Positions 31,000-42,484 of a stretch of DNA of 58,000 nt are shown here, in pieces. The translations under genes were made by a program, and so were the position numbers. Where the stretch lies: positions 98,459,796-98,517,795 of the forward strand of contig NC_081412.1 in the NCBI RefSeq assembly GCF_030272615.1, in the 5' to 3' direction. This DNA comes from Cryptomeria japonica. Taxonomy: Eukaryota; Streptophyta; Pinopsida; Cupressales; Cupressaceae. The first letter of the stretch is position 1, and the number at the start of each line of letters is the position of its first letter. The notes below the pieces were generated by a model. The model was not told where the DNA came from and did no database searches. It saw nothing but the letters and a program-made list of their open reading frames with translations.

Positions 31000-33330
31000 A
31001 TGGTATGTTGACATAACTAACTACTTAGCAACTAACAAGATCCATCCTCATTTCTTGCCAAAGGAAAAAAGGTTGTTGGTAGAAGAGAGTTTCAACTTTT
31101 CATGGATAGTAGATTGCTTATTTTATACAGGACCAAATCAAGTTATGAGGTGATTTGTTAGAGAAGATGAAACTTATGATATCCTTCACGCCTATTGGCA
31201 TGCCTGTGAAGTGTGATACCTGCAGCTACAACACAAAACACTCAATAGATCATTACAAGCATGGTTAGCAAATTTAAAACAAAGGAAGTGTGGATTTGCT
31301 CTCAGATTTGGATAAGCAAATTCCAGTGACTTGACTACACCTAGATGGAGGATTTGAAATGATAATTATGCAATTAGGCTAGAAAAGAGAATGATTAAGC
31401 TACATGATTCAACAATTATGCTAGAAAATGATCAAATTAAGCTAGATCTAAGATGCGATTGCCTATAACAACAATGCTCAAATGATATGCTAAGAGATAC
31501 TATGCCTATAGTAACAATGCCTAAAATGCAAATAAGATGGGATGATTAGTGCTCCACAATGGGGAATATTTATAGGATTTCTAAGGCCACGGGTGAGGTG
31601 GTAGGAATCAACGGTCAAGATTGAGTATGAAGATATCAATGGTGAAATCGGAGGAGGTTGGAAAAGAGGCTGGAGGAAAGGGGACATTTGTCATCTCTAT
31701 GGTGACAAGTGTCAAGAGGCTTCCAAGAGAGGGGACATGTGGCCCAAGAATGCCATGTGTCTCAAGGGAAGAGTATCCACACCATAGGAGGTTAGGATAA
31801 GGAGGTTAGGATGTGCAAGCTAAGATAGGTTTAATTAAACCCAGGGTTAGATGGAATGGGTTAGGTTTAGAAGTGGTTAGGTTAGGTGGTTAGAAGTTAG
31901 GAGGCATGTGGGTAATTTGAATTTAAAAATTAAAGTAATAGGAAAAGACTAATTAACTTTCAACAACTCATAAATTGATTTGTTTTAATTAATTAGAAGA
32001 TTAGAAGAAATGAATTTAAATGGGGAGGGATTAATTAATTTGAATTAATTAATCAAAGGGGATTATTGAAATGAACCTATTAAATAAATCCTTAGATTTA
32101 TTAATAAGTAGATGAGTGGAAGAATTTAATCAAATTGCTAATGAATTCAATTAAATTGGGGAGGAGGATAAATTAAATAATTGTTTATTCAATTAATTAT
32201 CTTCAGACCATTTTTAGGTGTATACATCTGTCATGATGAGCCTTGTGGAGGTCACTTTGCTACTAAGAGAACAACTCTAAAGATATTGACTATAGGGTAT
32301 TATTAGCCAACTTTGCACAAGGATGTAGTCAAATATACTAGGAAATGTGACAGATGTCAACGAATGGGAAGACCAACTTGGTCTAATGAAATGCCTTTAC
32401 ATCCACAAATGGTTGTTACACCATTTGACAAGGCCAATTGATCCATCATCAAATGGTCAGTCATACATTCTTGTTTGTACCGACTATGTCACAAAGTGGG
32501 TTGAGGTCAAAGCATTCAAGCATGCTAGGGATAATAAGGTAGCATAATTTTTATATGAAGAGATCTTTACTCGGTATGGAGTTCCTAGAGAAATTGTGAC
32601 AGATCAAGGGGCACAATTCACTTCCACTTTGATCACCGCCTTGGTTAATGAATATAATGTAAGGCATATAAAATCCACTCCCTATCATCCTCAAGCGAAT
32701 GGACAAGTAGAGATCACTAACAGGGAACTTGAATCTATATTAACCAAAACAATAGCTCTTAACCGTAAGGATTGGTCTAGCAGGTTATTTGAAATAGTAT
32801 GGGCTTATCGGACCACTTGGAAAACCACAACACATTTTACACCCTTTGAAATGGTGTATGGGATAAAAGCTATGATGCATGTTGAATTTGAGCATAAAAC
32901 CTTGAAAACAACCATTGCATTGGATATGACTCGTTCTGCAGCACAAGAGGAAAGGCTCCTGCAGCTTAATGCCTTAGATGAAATAAGAAAGTTAGCCTTG
33001 CAACACAGAAACAATTCAAAATCAGCGCATGAAGTGGCATGATCGCTATATCAAAGACAAATCATTCAAGCCAGCTGATTGGGCCCTTCTTTATGATTCA
33101 AGGTATAAAGACAACTTGGGAAAATTATAGACACGCTGGTTAGGACTTTATGAGATAATTGAAACATTCTCTAATGGTGTCGTCTGATTATCCACAATTG
33201 ATCCTATCAAATTTAAATTGTTAGTTAATGGTCATCATCTGCGCTTGTACCACAAGCCTCTTAACAAGGACAAACTCCTACAGTAGTTCTCCATGCCAGA
33301 AAATCCTGAGATTCCTGTAGCAACCGGTGA
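31000..33330 (+). pseudogene. Ath-1 integrase, split by a solo LTR
   Basis: The zinc-binding part begins before 31200 (ETYDILHA), is cut by the solo LTR (31212-32226), and resumes at 32227 (CHDEPCGGHFATKRT, YYWPTLHKD, KCDRCQ). Core: FTRYGVPREIVTDQGAQFTS with an Asp at about 32599, and YHPQANGQVEITNRE with the Glu near 32711. A C-terminal part follows (SFKPADWALLYDSRYK, LGLYEIIE, VNGHHLRLY) ending near 33300. A stop and frame change around 32410-32590 and 33040 break it. It would insert the DNA copy into the chromosome. Confidence 0.85.
31212..32226 (-). mobile_element. Solo LTR of a Tat-2-like family
   Basis: Starts tgtgatacc and ends caccatttttaggtgtataca-like, matching the Tat-2 LTR along its length in diverged form, including the minus-strand TATA box (31567-31575), the aggataaggaggttaggatgtg segment and the aattaatt-rich end. 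There is no internal region, so it is the product of LTR-LTR recombination. It lies in the Ath-1 integrase frame. A clean 5-bp target duplication is not seen (cctgt before the gaag preceding the LTR, tctgt after). Confidence 0.8.
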
Positions 33331-33916
33331 TGGCTTTGTCGTTACCTCTCCCTCCTAAATCTTTGTTGCATGCTCATAATAAATACTTCCATATCCGGTG
33401 GAAGTATATTTTTGCGCAATAAATATTCCATTCCGCATTCACTCATTTCTTTCCACTCTCTTTATTCATTTCCACGTTGTTTTCCGTGCATGACATCTCA
33501 ATGTCTTTTATAATAAATTTCTTTAGCTACAGTCATTATTGCACGATGTCAGGTATGCTCGTGTGTATTATTTTTGTTATGTGTATATAATTAAACCATA
33601 TTAACCATTATTATGATATTTTGCATAATGTCCTTTTTAGTCCTCCTCCATATGTGTGGACACCAGTTAAACCTTGGGTTGGGGGGGAGTACGATAAGAA
33701 TTACTCTAGCAAATAATTCTTATGTCATCGCAGATTGAGTTTTGATTTTTTAAATTTTTGGTTCGAGGTGATATTTTGTACTCTGTCCTTTTGTCTGCCT
33801 AGAGTTATTTTAGAATTGCAGCTGGGTTCCGACCAAATAAGAGCATATTGAGTATATTTCAGTTACATAATTGGCCAAATTTACGCCATTAGTGTGTAGA
33901 AAGTGTTATTAGTGCA
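33331..33916 (+). other. Ath-1 spacer between pol and 3' ORF
   Basis: No ORF. Contains a G-rich purine tract, gggttgggggggagt (33676-33690), similar to the 3' PPT (49435-49448). Confidence 0.5.
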
Positions 33917-35933
33917 ATGGGTGGTCCACCTGTTCGTCATGAACCAACAGTTTATGAAGTCCTTCTTCAAGACCAAGATTGTGAGCCAGTATTCCGTGAC
34001 AGTGGGTGGCTAGATTATTTTCTGAAGCTGAATGAGTTTAATGAGGAAATTGCAAGGGAATTTACCCGCACACTTTCAGATGGAGAAGCCCAGGTAAAAG
34101 GTTTGATTGTTGTAGTGACAAAGGAACGAATTGCAAAAGTAACTAGGTTGCCAACATATGGAGAAAAGTACTCTGAATCTAAGGATGCACGTAGTGCAAG
34201 AGCAGAGTTTACAAGACAGCGAGACCCACCCTTTGTAATAGACAAATAGGGAGCTAGATGAGAATCTCTTCCGCCTGAATGGAGAGCAGTAGCATTGTAT
34301 GTTTTGAAGTATTTAACTTGTGAAGGAAGGTTCTCGTGTCTACATTCCCATCATTTCAAGCTTCTGAGTCATCTACGCCACGAGAGAAGGATGAATGTTT
34401 CGAACATATTGTACAACCTTCTTTCCATGAGCGTTGCAGAAACCCAGAAAGGTAGGCCTCACTCTGTTTCTCATCATTGTCTAATTAAGTTGTTGGTTGA
34501 AAGATCTTTAAGAGATGTCTCTCCAATGTCTTGGAATGAATTTGTTGAAATTAGAAGGTTTAGGGTAGATAATGTGGGTCGAGTGGAACCGCTTCCATCT
34601 CAAGAGCGAGAAAATTTTGAAAATATTGAGAAACCTGGTTCCCCTATTGAACCCTCATCCTCTAGAATATCACCGAAGCAAAATGTTCCTGCAGTAGAGG
34701 AACCCTTACAAGAAAAAGCTACAACAGGGCTTCCTTTTCAAAGCCTAATGAAAACTAGGGCTGCCGCACGAAAGGAAAAAGACAAAGGGAAACAGGTTGA
34801 CATGGAAAAGGAGGAGAAAAGTAAAAGTGAGAATTTACCCTCTCCTGTTGCCAAGAAAATGAAAGTCACAAAACCAGTTTCTCCTCTAACCACTAAAGTA
34901 GTTGAGGAATTAGCTATAGGAAGCAGTCCTACAACCACTAAAGGAAAGTCTCGGAGAAGCAGTGGTTAGGCTCCAGAAAAAGCTTAAAAATCAAGACCAA
35001 TCATTGGAGCCAAATGTCACCATTCTGGTTGATTTTCCAGAACAAGAGCTACACAATCCATCCCACAATGATGTTCCTTCTTCTCCACCTAGGGAACTTC
35101 GAAGGGAAGAAGAAAAAGATAAAGAAGAAGAACTACAAAACATTGATGTGCAACTGCATGAAGAGGAAGAACTGTAGAACATTGACGAGCAGCTGCAGGG
35201 AGAAGTAGGTTTTGATAGGCTTGATAGTTTAGTGTCCGCTGCAGAATAGGTTATTGAAGCAAGGAGAAGAGTTGAAAAGATGAAGCCTAGGGAACCTATT
35301 CATAGACCACCTACTTCCCTTACCAGTCATGCAGTGGCACTTGCTCTTTACTAGGAATGAGAATTGGAGAAAGTAGAAATGCAGAGGATAATTAACCAAC
35401 AGAAGAAGATTATTGAACAAAAAGACGAGGAGATTGCTCAACTTAAAACTAAGGTGGAAATGGTAGCCACTATGGTACCACAGCTAATGCAATGCCAAGC
35501 ACCTCCTCGTGTTTACTCTCTGTATTTAAAGGAACAACATATTTGTTTCCAGATGATGAGAATTGTCAGGGATCTAAGTCCCTCGTTGCAAACACTTGAG
35601 GAATTCTATCATGTTTATCAGACATCTTCTACAACCATTAAGAATATGTTGTGTGAATTTTATTTACATAACTACGTTGTTCCTGATGATGTTGATTGGA
35701 ACCCTCTCCTCTACATTGGAGATATCTAGTTGAGAGCTCTCATGTCATGGATGCAAAATGAAATTGTAAGAAGAGAGCAGTTCAGATACATAAAAAGGAA
35801 GAACTTGACCTTTCACTGGCATTAAGGGTTGAATCAAGAGAGCCTAAAAGACTTTATTTTGACTGGCAAAAGATTTTATATCAGCCAGATTTCACAAAAG
35901 ATATTCTGCCCTTAAGAGAAGAGGTGTACAAAG
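33917..35933 (+). pseudogene. Ath-1 post-pol ORF, main part
   Basis: Starts at the ATG of MGGPPVRHEPTVYEVLL. Residues about 30-110 (FNEEIAREFTRTL, VKGLIVVVTKERIAKVTRLP) resemble the putative plant transposon protein domain found after pol in Athila elements; this match is from memory. Then come a Lys/Glu/Ser-rich stretch with basic clusters and a coiled-coil segment (KVEMQRIINQQKKIIEQKDEE, about 35373-35450). A stop at 34247, a frame change near 34965, and stops at 35174 and 35727 break it. It continues beyond Ath-2 at 49024. Function is unknown; the older label env-like rests on position only. Confidence 0.6.
34934..35200 (+). other. Frame break and acidic linker in the Ath-1 3' ORF
   Basis: The frame changes by one between the two halves of the 3' ORF near 34965; the second half opens with a Glu-rich repeat-like run (REEEKDKEEELQ, LHEEEEL). 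Listed so that the two halves are not read as separate genes. Confidence 0.5.
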
Positions 35934-36368
35934 TGTTGGTCCTTACAACTGGAATGGTAACTAGGTAATAAATCACAATTCAAAGATTAAATATTCTTAA
36001 ATAGCTAACTTTTCATGTGGCAAAGGCTCATTTAGTTATCAACCAAGGACATAAACTTGAAATGGGCCAGCACTATATGTGCACCAAGTTCATAGTGCAA
36101 CCATCTTTTATGATTGTAGAAAAGGGAATTCTTCTCAAAGTAAACACACAGAATCTTAAATGAACTAATACTTTAATCTTACAATTGGAAATTACTTTAA
36201 ACAACTACTGTTAAATGATAAAGTTCTGGTGGGCAGCAAGAACTACTCTGCTACTGTGGCTGTAGGAACGGACACAAGAACTGTTTCCTATGGCTGTAGG
36301 AACAAACAACTGCAGAAACAACTGCTACAGAAGTATAAAATTAACTGAAACATACAAAGGATTACTCA
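35934..36368 (-). repeat. Ath-2 3' LTR, truncated
   Basis: tgttggtccttacaactgg onward matches 47809-48244; it breaks off at ggattactcacc, where it joins the TRG LTR through shared cc bases. Confidence 0.9.
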
Positions 36369-36719
36369 CCCCTAGTTGCTCTCCCCTCTTCCAACTCCGA
36401 GGAGAGAGAAGGGAGGTTCGCTAGGGTTGATGGTTTTCACTTAGGGGAGAGACTTTACATTCAAAAGAGGGGTTGAAACCCACAAGATCCAATCCCACAC
36501 AATGCAAGCTTGGATGCTAAATGTGTTTCAAGGGTTAAGAAATCAAGGCTACCCTCTTTTGTAAAGAATGTGCATAGAAGAATTAAGCTAGGAATGCATA
36601 GAAAGTGACAAAGATTCACTTATAAACTGAGATAGGAATACAGTATGAAGCTGCGGACCTGGAATTAGCAGTAAAATGTCGATACGGCGCTGTCCTGCAA
36701 ATTTGAGCAAAAGTTGTCG

Positions 36720-36747
36720 GGACGATGGCGCCTGAGCGCCACGGTCC
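36720..36747. other. GC hairpin in the TRG LTR
   Basis: tggcgcctgagcgcca is a perfect stem-loop inside a ggac...gtcc frame. The partner at 43260-43287 has changed bases on both arms. Related hairpins lie at 41830-41862 and 42453-42484 in the leader. Confidence 0.65.
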
Positions 36748-37362
36748 TCCGAAAAATCCGCGAAATGAAGGGGGATCTGTTCGTCTCTGCACAAGGATTC
36801 CAGATCTTCAATTTCAGCCACGTACCTGCAACCTACACACAGAAAAGCGAAGACAATTGGGGGGTTAGGGATTAGGGGTTTGCCTTTAGGTCAAACCCCG
36901 ATTTTGGAATTAACCAAGAAATGAGCAAGTGCTGTAAATGTAAATGTATGTAAAACAAGTACTAATACCTTGTTCCAAGGATGTTTGTATCCTTATGTGT
37001 GAAGGTATAGATGTTGTATGTTGTTGTAATATGTAGTATGTGATCTCCTCTTCAATGGTTGAATCCTTGTCTTGAATGCAACACTTAGCCTTGAATGGAG
37101 ACTTATAATGATCAATTGCTTGAAAAGAATGCTTGAATGCTTGAATGCTTGAGTATAGTTTCCACGCCTTTTCCCTCATGTGTGTCTCCTCTTATTTTCA
37201 TCTTCTCCCCAAAATGAGAGAGAAAATGCAGTTTATATACTTGTCAATTAGGGCTGATAGACTGATTTTCCCGACCTTAGGCCGACCAGGAAAGTTAATT
37301 TCCAAATTGCAAACAAAAAGACCCGAGACCCCTTAGGAGACCGGGCCCAAAATAGGACCCAG

Positions 37363-37389
37363 GGACCAGGGCGCTGGGCGCTCTGGTCC
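37363..37389. other. GC hairpin 2 in the TRG LTR
   Basis: ggaccag...ctggtcc with inner gcgc...gcgc around a tgg loop. The 5' LTR holds two copies (43903-43929 and 43934-43960) owing to a 31-bp tandem duplication. Confidence 0.7.
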
Positions 37390-37561
37390 CACCTCCCGGG
37401 ACAGCAGGGTGCAAGGAGGTTCAGGCCAAGGTGCTTGAAAAATGCAGTTTTCAGTGTCGTGAGCAAGTTTCAGGGTCTCCATTCAGGTTGCGTGTTGCGT
37501 CGCCATCGTGAAGACCGAAATGCAGTCGAAATTGCAAGTGTCGCAATTTTAGGATGCTACA

Positions 37562-37584
37562 TTTAGCCCCCACTTTAGCGGGAG
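37562..37584 (-). promoter_or_regulatory. TRG polypurine tract
   Basis: tttagcccccactttagcgg on the plus strand; the minus strand gives aaagtgggggctaaa touching the 3' LTR. Confidence 0.8.
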
Positions 37585-38301
37585 TATGTATGCTCATACT
37601 TCCGGTAAAGTACAAGGAAACAACATTGAAAGACTTTCACCACGTCAAGGAGGCAAGATACACCAAGCCCCCAGTGGACTAAGGATCTTACGACTTCGAT
37701 TGACCAAGTAAAAGGGAAGATCACGAGGGAGAACCATGACTGTCAGTAGTAAGGTTCCCTCACTACGAGTCATGCAAGAGAAATACCGAAAATTTTCAAG
37801 GCAAAGCTAAGTTCGCCAAGAAATTTTCAAGTATTTTGAAAAGATATGGACGGGATGTATGCCCCCCTACGTTAAAGCGATCGCACACGCCTCACCGGGG
37901 GTGATTGCTTTAAGGTACTGATACATATAAGAAATGAGAAAGGAAAGGAGCACGTTATCGCAAGGATTTAGCCCCCAAGTGTGAGATAAGCCCAAGGATA
38001 ATAGACACAAAACACAAAGCACAAGGTGACTTCGCTTTCCTCGGGGTCAGTATGCTGTATGATAATTCATGTATATCATATGTATGTATGCATAATTGTT
38101 CTTCATTCCCCAATCAAGGAAGGTCACCTAGAAGAAGGGAACACATGTGTCTTTTGAGTCAACATGAGAGAGATCGAGAGATCTCAATGCTTTGCATCAT
38201 CCTCAAGTAGACAACACTAAGGACAACAAATAGAAGAATGAGAATAACATATAGAAGAAGTAACACAAGAGAGGGTGAGAGAATCTGCTATGCTAATGTA
38301 A
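37585..38301 (-). other. TRG 3' untranslated region
   Basis: About 700 bp between the ORF stop and the PPT without any pol remnant I can recognise. Contains agcccccagtgg and agcccccaagtg (minus-strand gggggct), echoes of the PPT core. Confidence 0.5.
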
Positions 38302-41300
38302 CTAGTCTAGCACGTCATCTACCCCCCGATCTTGCTGATCAATGTTTCGGGAAGGTAGGGAACACGCTAGAGGAGGAACATCCAACACAGCAGATGGAGC
38401 TATCACAAGATCCAAACAAGGGCTATGTTCATGTTCCAAGACACGTTGTTCTTGTCTAGGAGCTAGGATAAGTGCTTTAGAAAATTCATTAGATAAATGG
38501 TTATCAATATCAACAAGTTCATATTCACTATCAGAAGTAAGAGGAATAACATTTTCATCTATAGGATCTTTAACTCGCACAGGATCAAGACCATCATGCA
38601 TCTTATGTTTAGGAGATTTAGGCTCAATGTCCGGCTGAGGAGAAAATGGAATAATGCTTGTTGAAGGTGTTTTTGGAGATTGCAAAGTTTGAGAAGCAGC
38701 TGCTTGAGCTCTAAGACGACGCTTTCGTCGGCGTTCACGTGCCGAACGATTTCGTCTAGTCTTAGTATGAAGTTGCGAAGATTGAGGAGGAGGAATGTTC
38801 TCATCCTTAGCACTTGGGTGTTTAGGTTGTGGTCTCTTAGGCTGGATAATAGGAGAAGAAGAAGGTCTCTTCTCTCTATAAAAAGAAGGAGGAGGGACTG
38901 CTCCATACAAAGGAGGAATATTTGGTTTAGGAAGGAGACCAAGTCCATCATGACGAGGAGGTATAGGTCTACTTTTAGGAAGTTTATTAGGCATAGACAT
39001 AATTACATCCATGGGAACGGGTTGGGAATCTTCTTGAGGAAAGACATTAGTTTTATCTTTCAAAGGAAGAACTTCCTTCTCAAGAATGATAGGAATATCA
39101 AGTTTAGGTGTTCTAGGTTCACTTAGAGATAGGATCATATCTGTTTTCCACTTTTGATAAGATTTGAAAAGATGATCACTTCGCGGAGGAAGAGATTGGA
39201 ATTGTTTGGGCCAAAAGTAATCAATAGGAACGCTAGAAGTTCTTTCAGTTGGTTTAAAGAGACTATGATTGACAGTAACAACTTCACCATTATGGGGAAA
39301 TTTCAAACACTTGTGAATAGGAGAAGCAATAGCTTTCATGGAAGATAGCCAAGGATAGCCAAGCTTCACACGAAATTGTTCGGATGAAGGAATAATAGCA
39401 AAGTTCACATCAAGGGATTTGTTATGGACCTCAATAGGCAATGTAATAGAACCAATTGCAGGAGAAGAAAATGCATCAAATAGTTTCACAACCACATCTG
39501 TTTTGTCATAGATCACTTGATTCAATTGCAAAGTAAAAAGAAATTCTTCAGTAATAACATTAATCATGCACGAAGGATCAATAAGCACTCCATGGCAAGG
39601 TGTATTCTTGACTTTTGCAACTATGTATAAAGGACCATCAGGTGCCCTAATGGTTTCACTGGAATTAAATGTGATGGAAGGTTCTTTAGGGATTTCTTGC
39701 TGCTCTACAAAGTTAATCACATTCGGAGTCATAGACACAAGACCAGTAGATGAGAGAGAGGAATCATTAGCCTCAATTGCATTAGAGGTATGAGAAGGTA
39801 ATGGATCAGTGAAAATCTGAAGATTTTGATTAGGAGGAGCTACAGATGTATTGCCTTTATCATTCACTCCAGAAACAGAAATAGTGTTATTATCAATCAA
39901 ATCTTGAATTTTACCCTTTAAAGAAAAACATTTTTCAGTATCATGCCCAGGCTGACGATGAAATTGACAAAAAGATTTGTTATCAAAATAAGGTGAATTA
40001 ATCTTTGCAGGATCAATTTGCCTTATAGGAGGAAGAGTAAGCACATTTTGTTCCAATAACTTATTCATAATACTATGCAATGATTCATTCAAAGGAATAT
40101 ACTTTCTTTCTTTCTTGAAAAATTTAGAAATAGGAGGCACACCTGATGCTGCATTCACATTGTTGTTGATGATGTTTTCATTGAATTTGATGGAATCTCT
40201 ATTCGGTTTAAACTTCCCAAATGGTTGTTGACTGCTATCACCCTTATCACTCGGAGCCATAGGATGTGATTGTTCCATTTGACTCACAGTCAGTTGATAA
40301 TTGTGAAGAGTTGCACACAACTGTTGGAAAGAAGTAAACTCAGAAAACAGAAGTTTGTCTCGAATATCTTTTTGTAAATTAGAAATAAAGATTCTTTGAA
40401 TATCATTGTCAGGCACTGGAAAAGAAATTTGAGCATACAAATGCTTATATCTACCAATGAAATCAGTCACTTTCTCTTTAACACCTTGTTTACAATGCAT
40501 TAAATCAATCAAAGTAACTTTAGGACTTATATTGTTTTGAAATTGTTGAATGAAAGCATTTGCAAGTTGTTCGAAAGAAGTAATAGAATAAGAAGGCAAC
40601 GAGCAATACCATTGTAGGGCTTTGTCTCTTAATGTTCTAGTAAACAGTTTTGCAAGCAACCTTTGGTCATAAGCAAAATCAGTACATATTGTTTGAAAAG
40701 TCTTAACATGTGTTAGAGGATCTCCTTTACCATTGTAAAGCTCCAAATGCGGGATTTCAACATGTTTAGGAGGGATAGCTCGAACAATGTCAAGAGAAAG
40801 TGGGCTCGCAACGTCAAATGTGGGCACACTAAACTTAGATTGATTCATAGAGGCAATTTGTTGCTGTAAAGAGGAGACAGTTTGTGCAAGATTGTTAATG
40901 GTCGTTTCAGTCGAAGAGTTCATATTAGATATGTTAGATTGAGATGGAGGTGTTATGTTATTGAAAGAAGGTAAAGAGTAAGGTGGTGGGACTCTATGAT
41001 AATTAGTCATAGGAGATGATTGGACAGGAGAAACACTACAAGGAGGAATGGAATGGTTAAACGAATTTCCCCCTTGCATCATGTTCATTTGTGGAGATGT
41101 AATAGGAACACTCATTGAAGGAATGAATGAAGAAGTCGGATTAAATGAAGGAAGAGGGTTAATTGAAGAAGAGGGATTGCCCCCATGACTAGTAATCACG
41201 GGAGGAATGTCTTGTGTAGAAGTAGCCATTATGTTTGATGTAAAGGTAGGTACGCTAGCAATAGAAGTCATCAAAGGAATAGAATGATTGACTTGAGTAG

Positions 41301-41703
41301 GAGGTTGTGTATAACCCAAATTTTCAGCACAACTCTTCATAGGCATCACATTCGAATCCACAATGTGTGCAATACCACGCAAAATATCAATTCCATTCTT
41401 ATCACTTTGAAGCATACGTTTTAGACCCTCAATTAAAGGAAGAGCTTGACTATCGAGATACTCATGAGACATCCATTGGTGAAAATCATCAAATTGGTTA
41501 TCCAATTTCGAAAGTTGTTCTTCAGAAACCTCATGGAGAGCTTCTTCATCATTAGGAGGATTAGAGGAATTACCCATGTCCTCGTTAAAAAGGCTATTCA
41601 AATTAGGTTCCATCTCCTCAGTAGTTAAACCTCGGAAAGACTTAATTCTACAGCTTCGTCTAACGGGAATAGTGTAAGTAGGACTTATTGTTGTAAAACT
41701 CAT
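38302..41703 (-). CDS. TRG gag-protease polyprotein, intact
   Basis: One open frame of 1133 codons. Residues 1-300: an N-terminal region, Ser/Pro/Asn-rich after residue 150. About 310-480: gag capsid (HVEIPHLELYNGKGDPLTHV, ALQWYCSLP, LIDLMHCKQG, FIGRYKHLYAQI). About 583: a zinc-knuckle variant, C-x2-H-x4-H-x4-C. About 690-830: a retropepsin-like fold with the catalytic Asp in LIDPSCMINVI (DPS where D-S/T-G is usual) and a VKLGYPWL closing motif where ILGRPWL is usual; then HKCLKFPHNG. About 955-985: an Arg/Lys-rich patch that could bind RNA or act as a nuclear signal. Gag would package RNA; with the active-site Gly replaced, proteolysis is doubtful. The start is the first ATG after the leader. 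No frame break is present, unlike its neighbours. Confidence 0.88.
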   Translation of the reverse strand: MSFTTISPTYTIPVRRSCRIKSFRGLTTEEMEPNLNSLFNEDMGNSSNPPNDEEALHEVSEEQLSKLDNQFDDFHQWMSHEYLDSQALPLIEGLKRMLQSDKNGIDILRGIAHIVDSNVMPMKSCAENLGYTQPPTQVNHSIPLMTSIASVPTFTSNIMATSTQDIPPVITSHGGNPSSSINPLPSFNPTSSFIPSMSVPITSPQMNMMQGGNSFNHSIPPCSVSPVQSSPMTNYHRVPPPYSLPSFNNITPPSQSNISNMNSSTETTINNLAQTVSSLQQQIASMNQSKFSVPTFDVASPLSLDIVRAIPPKHVEIPHLELYNGKGDPLTHVKTFQTICTDFAYDQRLLAKLFTRTLRDKALQWYCSLPSYSITSFEQLANAFIQQFQNNISPKVTLIDLMHCKQGVKEKVTDFIGRYKHLYAQISFPVPDNDIQRIFISNLQKDIRDKLLFSEFTSFQQLCATLHNYQLTVSQMEQSHPMAPSDKGDSSQQPFGKFKPNRDSIKFNENIINNNVNAASGVPPISKFFKKERKYIPLNESLHSIMNKLLEQNVLTLPPIRQIDPAKINSPYFDNKSFCQFHRQPGHDTEKCFSLKGKIQDLIDNNTISVSGVNDKGNTSVAPPNQNLQIFTDPLPSHTSNAIEANDSSLSSTGLVSMTPNVINFVEQQEIPKEPSITFNSSETIRAPDGPLYIVAKVKNTPCHGVLIDPSCMINVITEEFLFTLQLNQVIYDKTDVVVKLFDAFSSPAIGSITLPIEVHNKSLDVNFAIIPSSEQFRVKLGYPWLSSMKAIASPIHKCLKFPHNGEVVTVNHSLFKPTERTSSVPIDYFWPKQFQSLPPRSDHLFKSYQKWKTDMILSLSEPRTPKLDIPIILEKEVLPLKDKTNVFPQEDSQPVPMDVIMSMPNKLPKSRPIPPRHDGLGLLPKPNIPPLYGAVPPPSFYREKRPSSSPIIQPKRPQPKHPSAKDENIPPPQSSQLHTKTRRNRSARERRRKRRLRAQAAASQTLQSPKTPSTSIIPFSPQPDIEPKSPKHKMHDGLDPVRVKDPIDENVIPLTSDSEYELVDIDNHLSNEFSKALILAPRQEQRVLEHEHSPCLDLVIAPSAVLDVPPLACSLPSRNIDQQDRGVDDVLD

Positions 41704-41829
41704 GCACTAGAAAGAGAGAGAAGATTTTGAATTTAGAGGTAGCAATTTTCAGTAAAATCAGCCAATCTTCTGGATTTAAGCTGTTAAATACAATCAGGAC
41801 AATCTCCCAAAATTTCAGAAAAAATGTCA

Positions 41830-41862
41830 GGGACCGTGGCGCTTCGGAGTGCACACGGTCCC
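41830..41862. other. TRG leader hairpin A
   Basis: gggaccgtg ... cacggtccc stem with a gcgcttcggagtgc-type inner stem-loop. Confidence 0.7.
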
Positions 41863-42452
41863 AGCAACTTTTTTCGAAATTCGCAGGGATGAAAGTTATG
41901 ATGATTTTAGAGCTAATCTGAAAAAATTGAGTGATTTTACGATTTGTAGATAGGCCAAATTAAAGTTGCAATCTCGAAATTGAACCCTACCAAGATTGTC
42001 GAAAAATGCAAAAATTTGAATTTTGAAAAAGAGAGGGAAACTGAAATTTTGAATTTTATGATTTTAGAGGGAATGTCAAAAGCAATGCAAATTTTGAAAT
42101 TTAAAAATTGACTCAATTTCACGCAAAATTCAATTTTGAAAGCGGAAATTGAAGTTGTTGTAATTAAGCACTTAATTTCAAAAGTCACAAATTGCAAGAA
42201 TTTGAATAAAGCACTGAAATTTTTAATGAATGCAAACACACTTTTCAGATTTAGGACAGTAAGAACACAATTTTGACACAAAATTTTGATTTCAATAATT
42301 TTTGAATGTTTAGAAGCCTTAATCCAAGCAATCACAAGACCAACTTTGACTGTAATTTTGAAAGTGTTAGATTTGATAAAATCAGCCAAAATTCTGGATT
42401 TTAGCAGGAAAACACAGTAAGATCTAGCTCCCGAAATTTCGGAAAAAATGTC

Positions 42453-42484
42453 GGGGACGATGGCGCTCGGAGTGCACATGGTCC
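42453..42484. other. TRG leader hairpin B
   Basis: ggacgatggcgctcgg then agtgcacatggtcc; the same layout as hairpin A with paired changes. Confidence 0.65.

Larger units (their letters stand above)
36369..37561 (-). repeat. TRG 3' LTR (outer end clipped)
   Basis: Near-identical to 42909-44132. It contains a minus-strand TATA-like gtatataaac (37231-37240) and two GC-rich hairpins (36720-36747, 37363-37389). Confidence 0.92.

Noticed and set aside
36910-37336. ORFs of 89 and 63 codons occurring twice (here and at 43450-43876)
   Set aside because: They are copies of each other only because they lie in the two TRG LTRs; no protein feature supports them.
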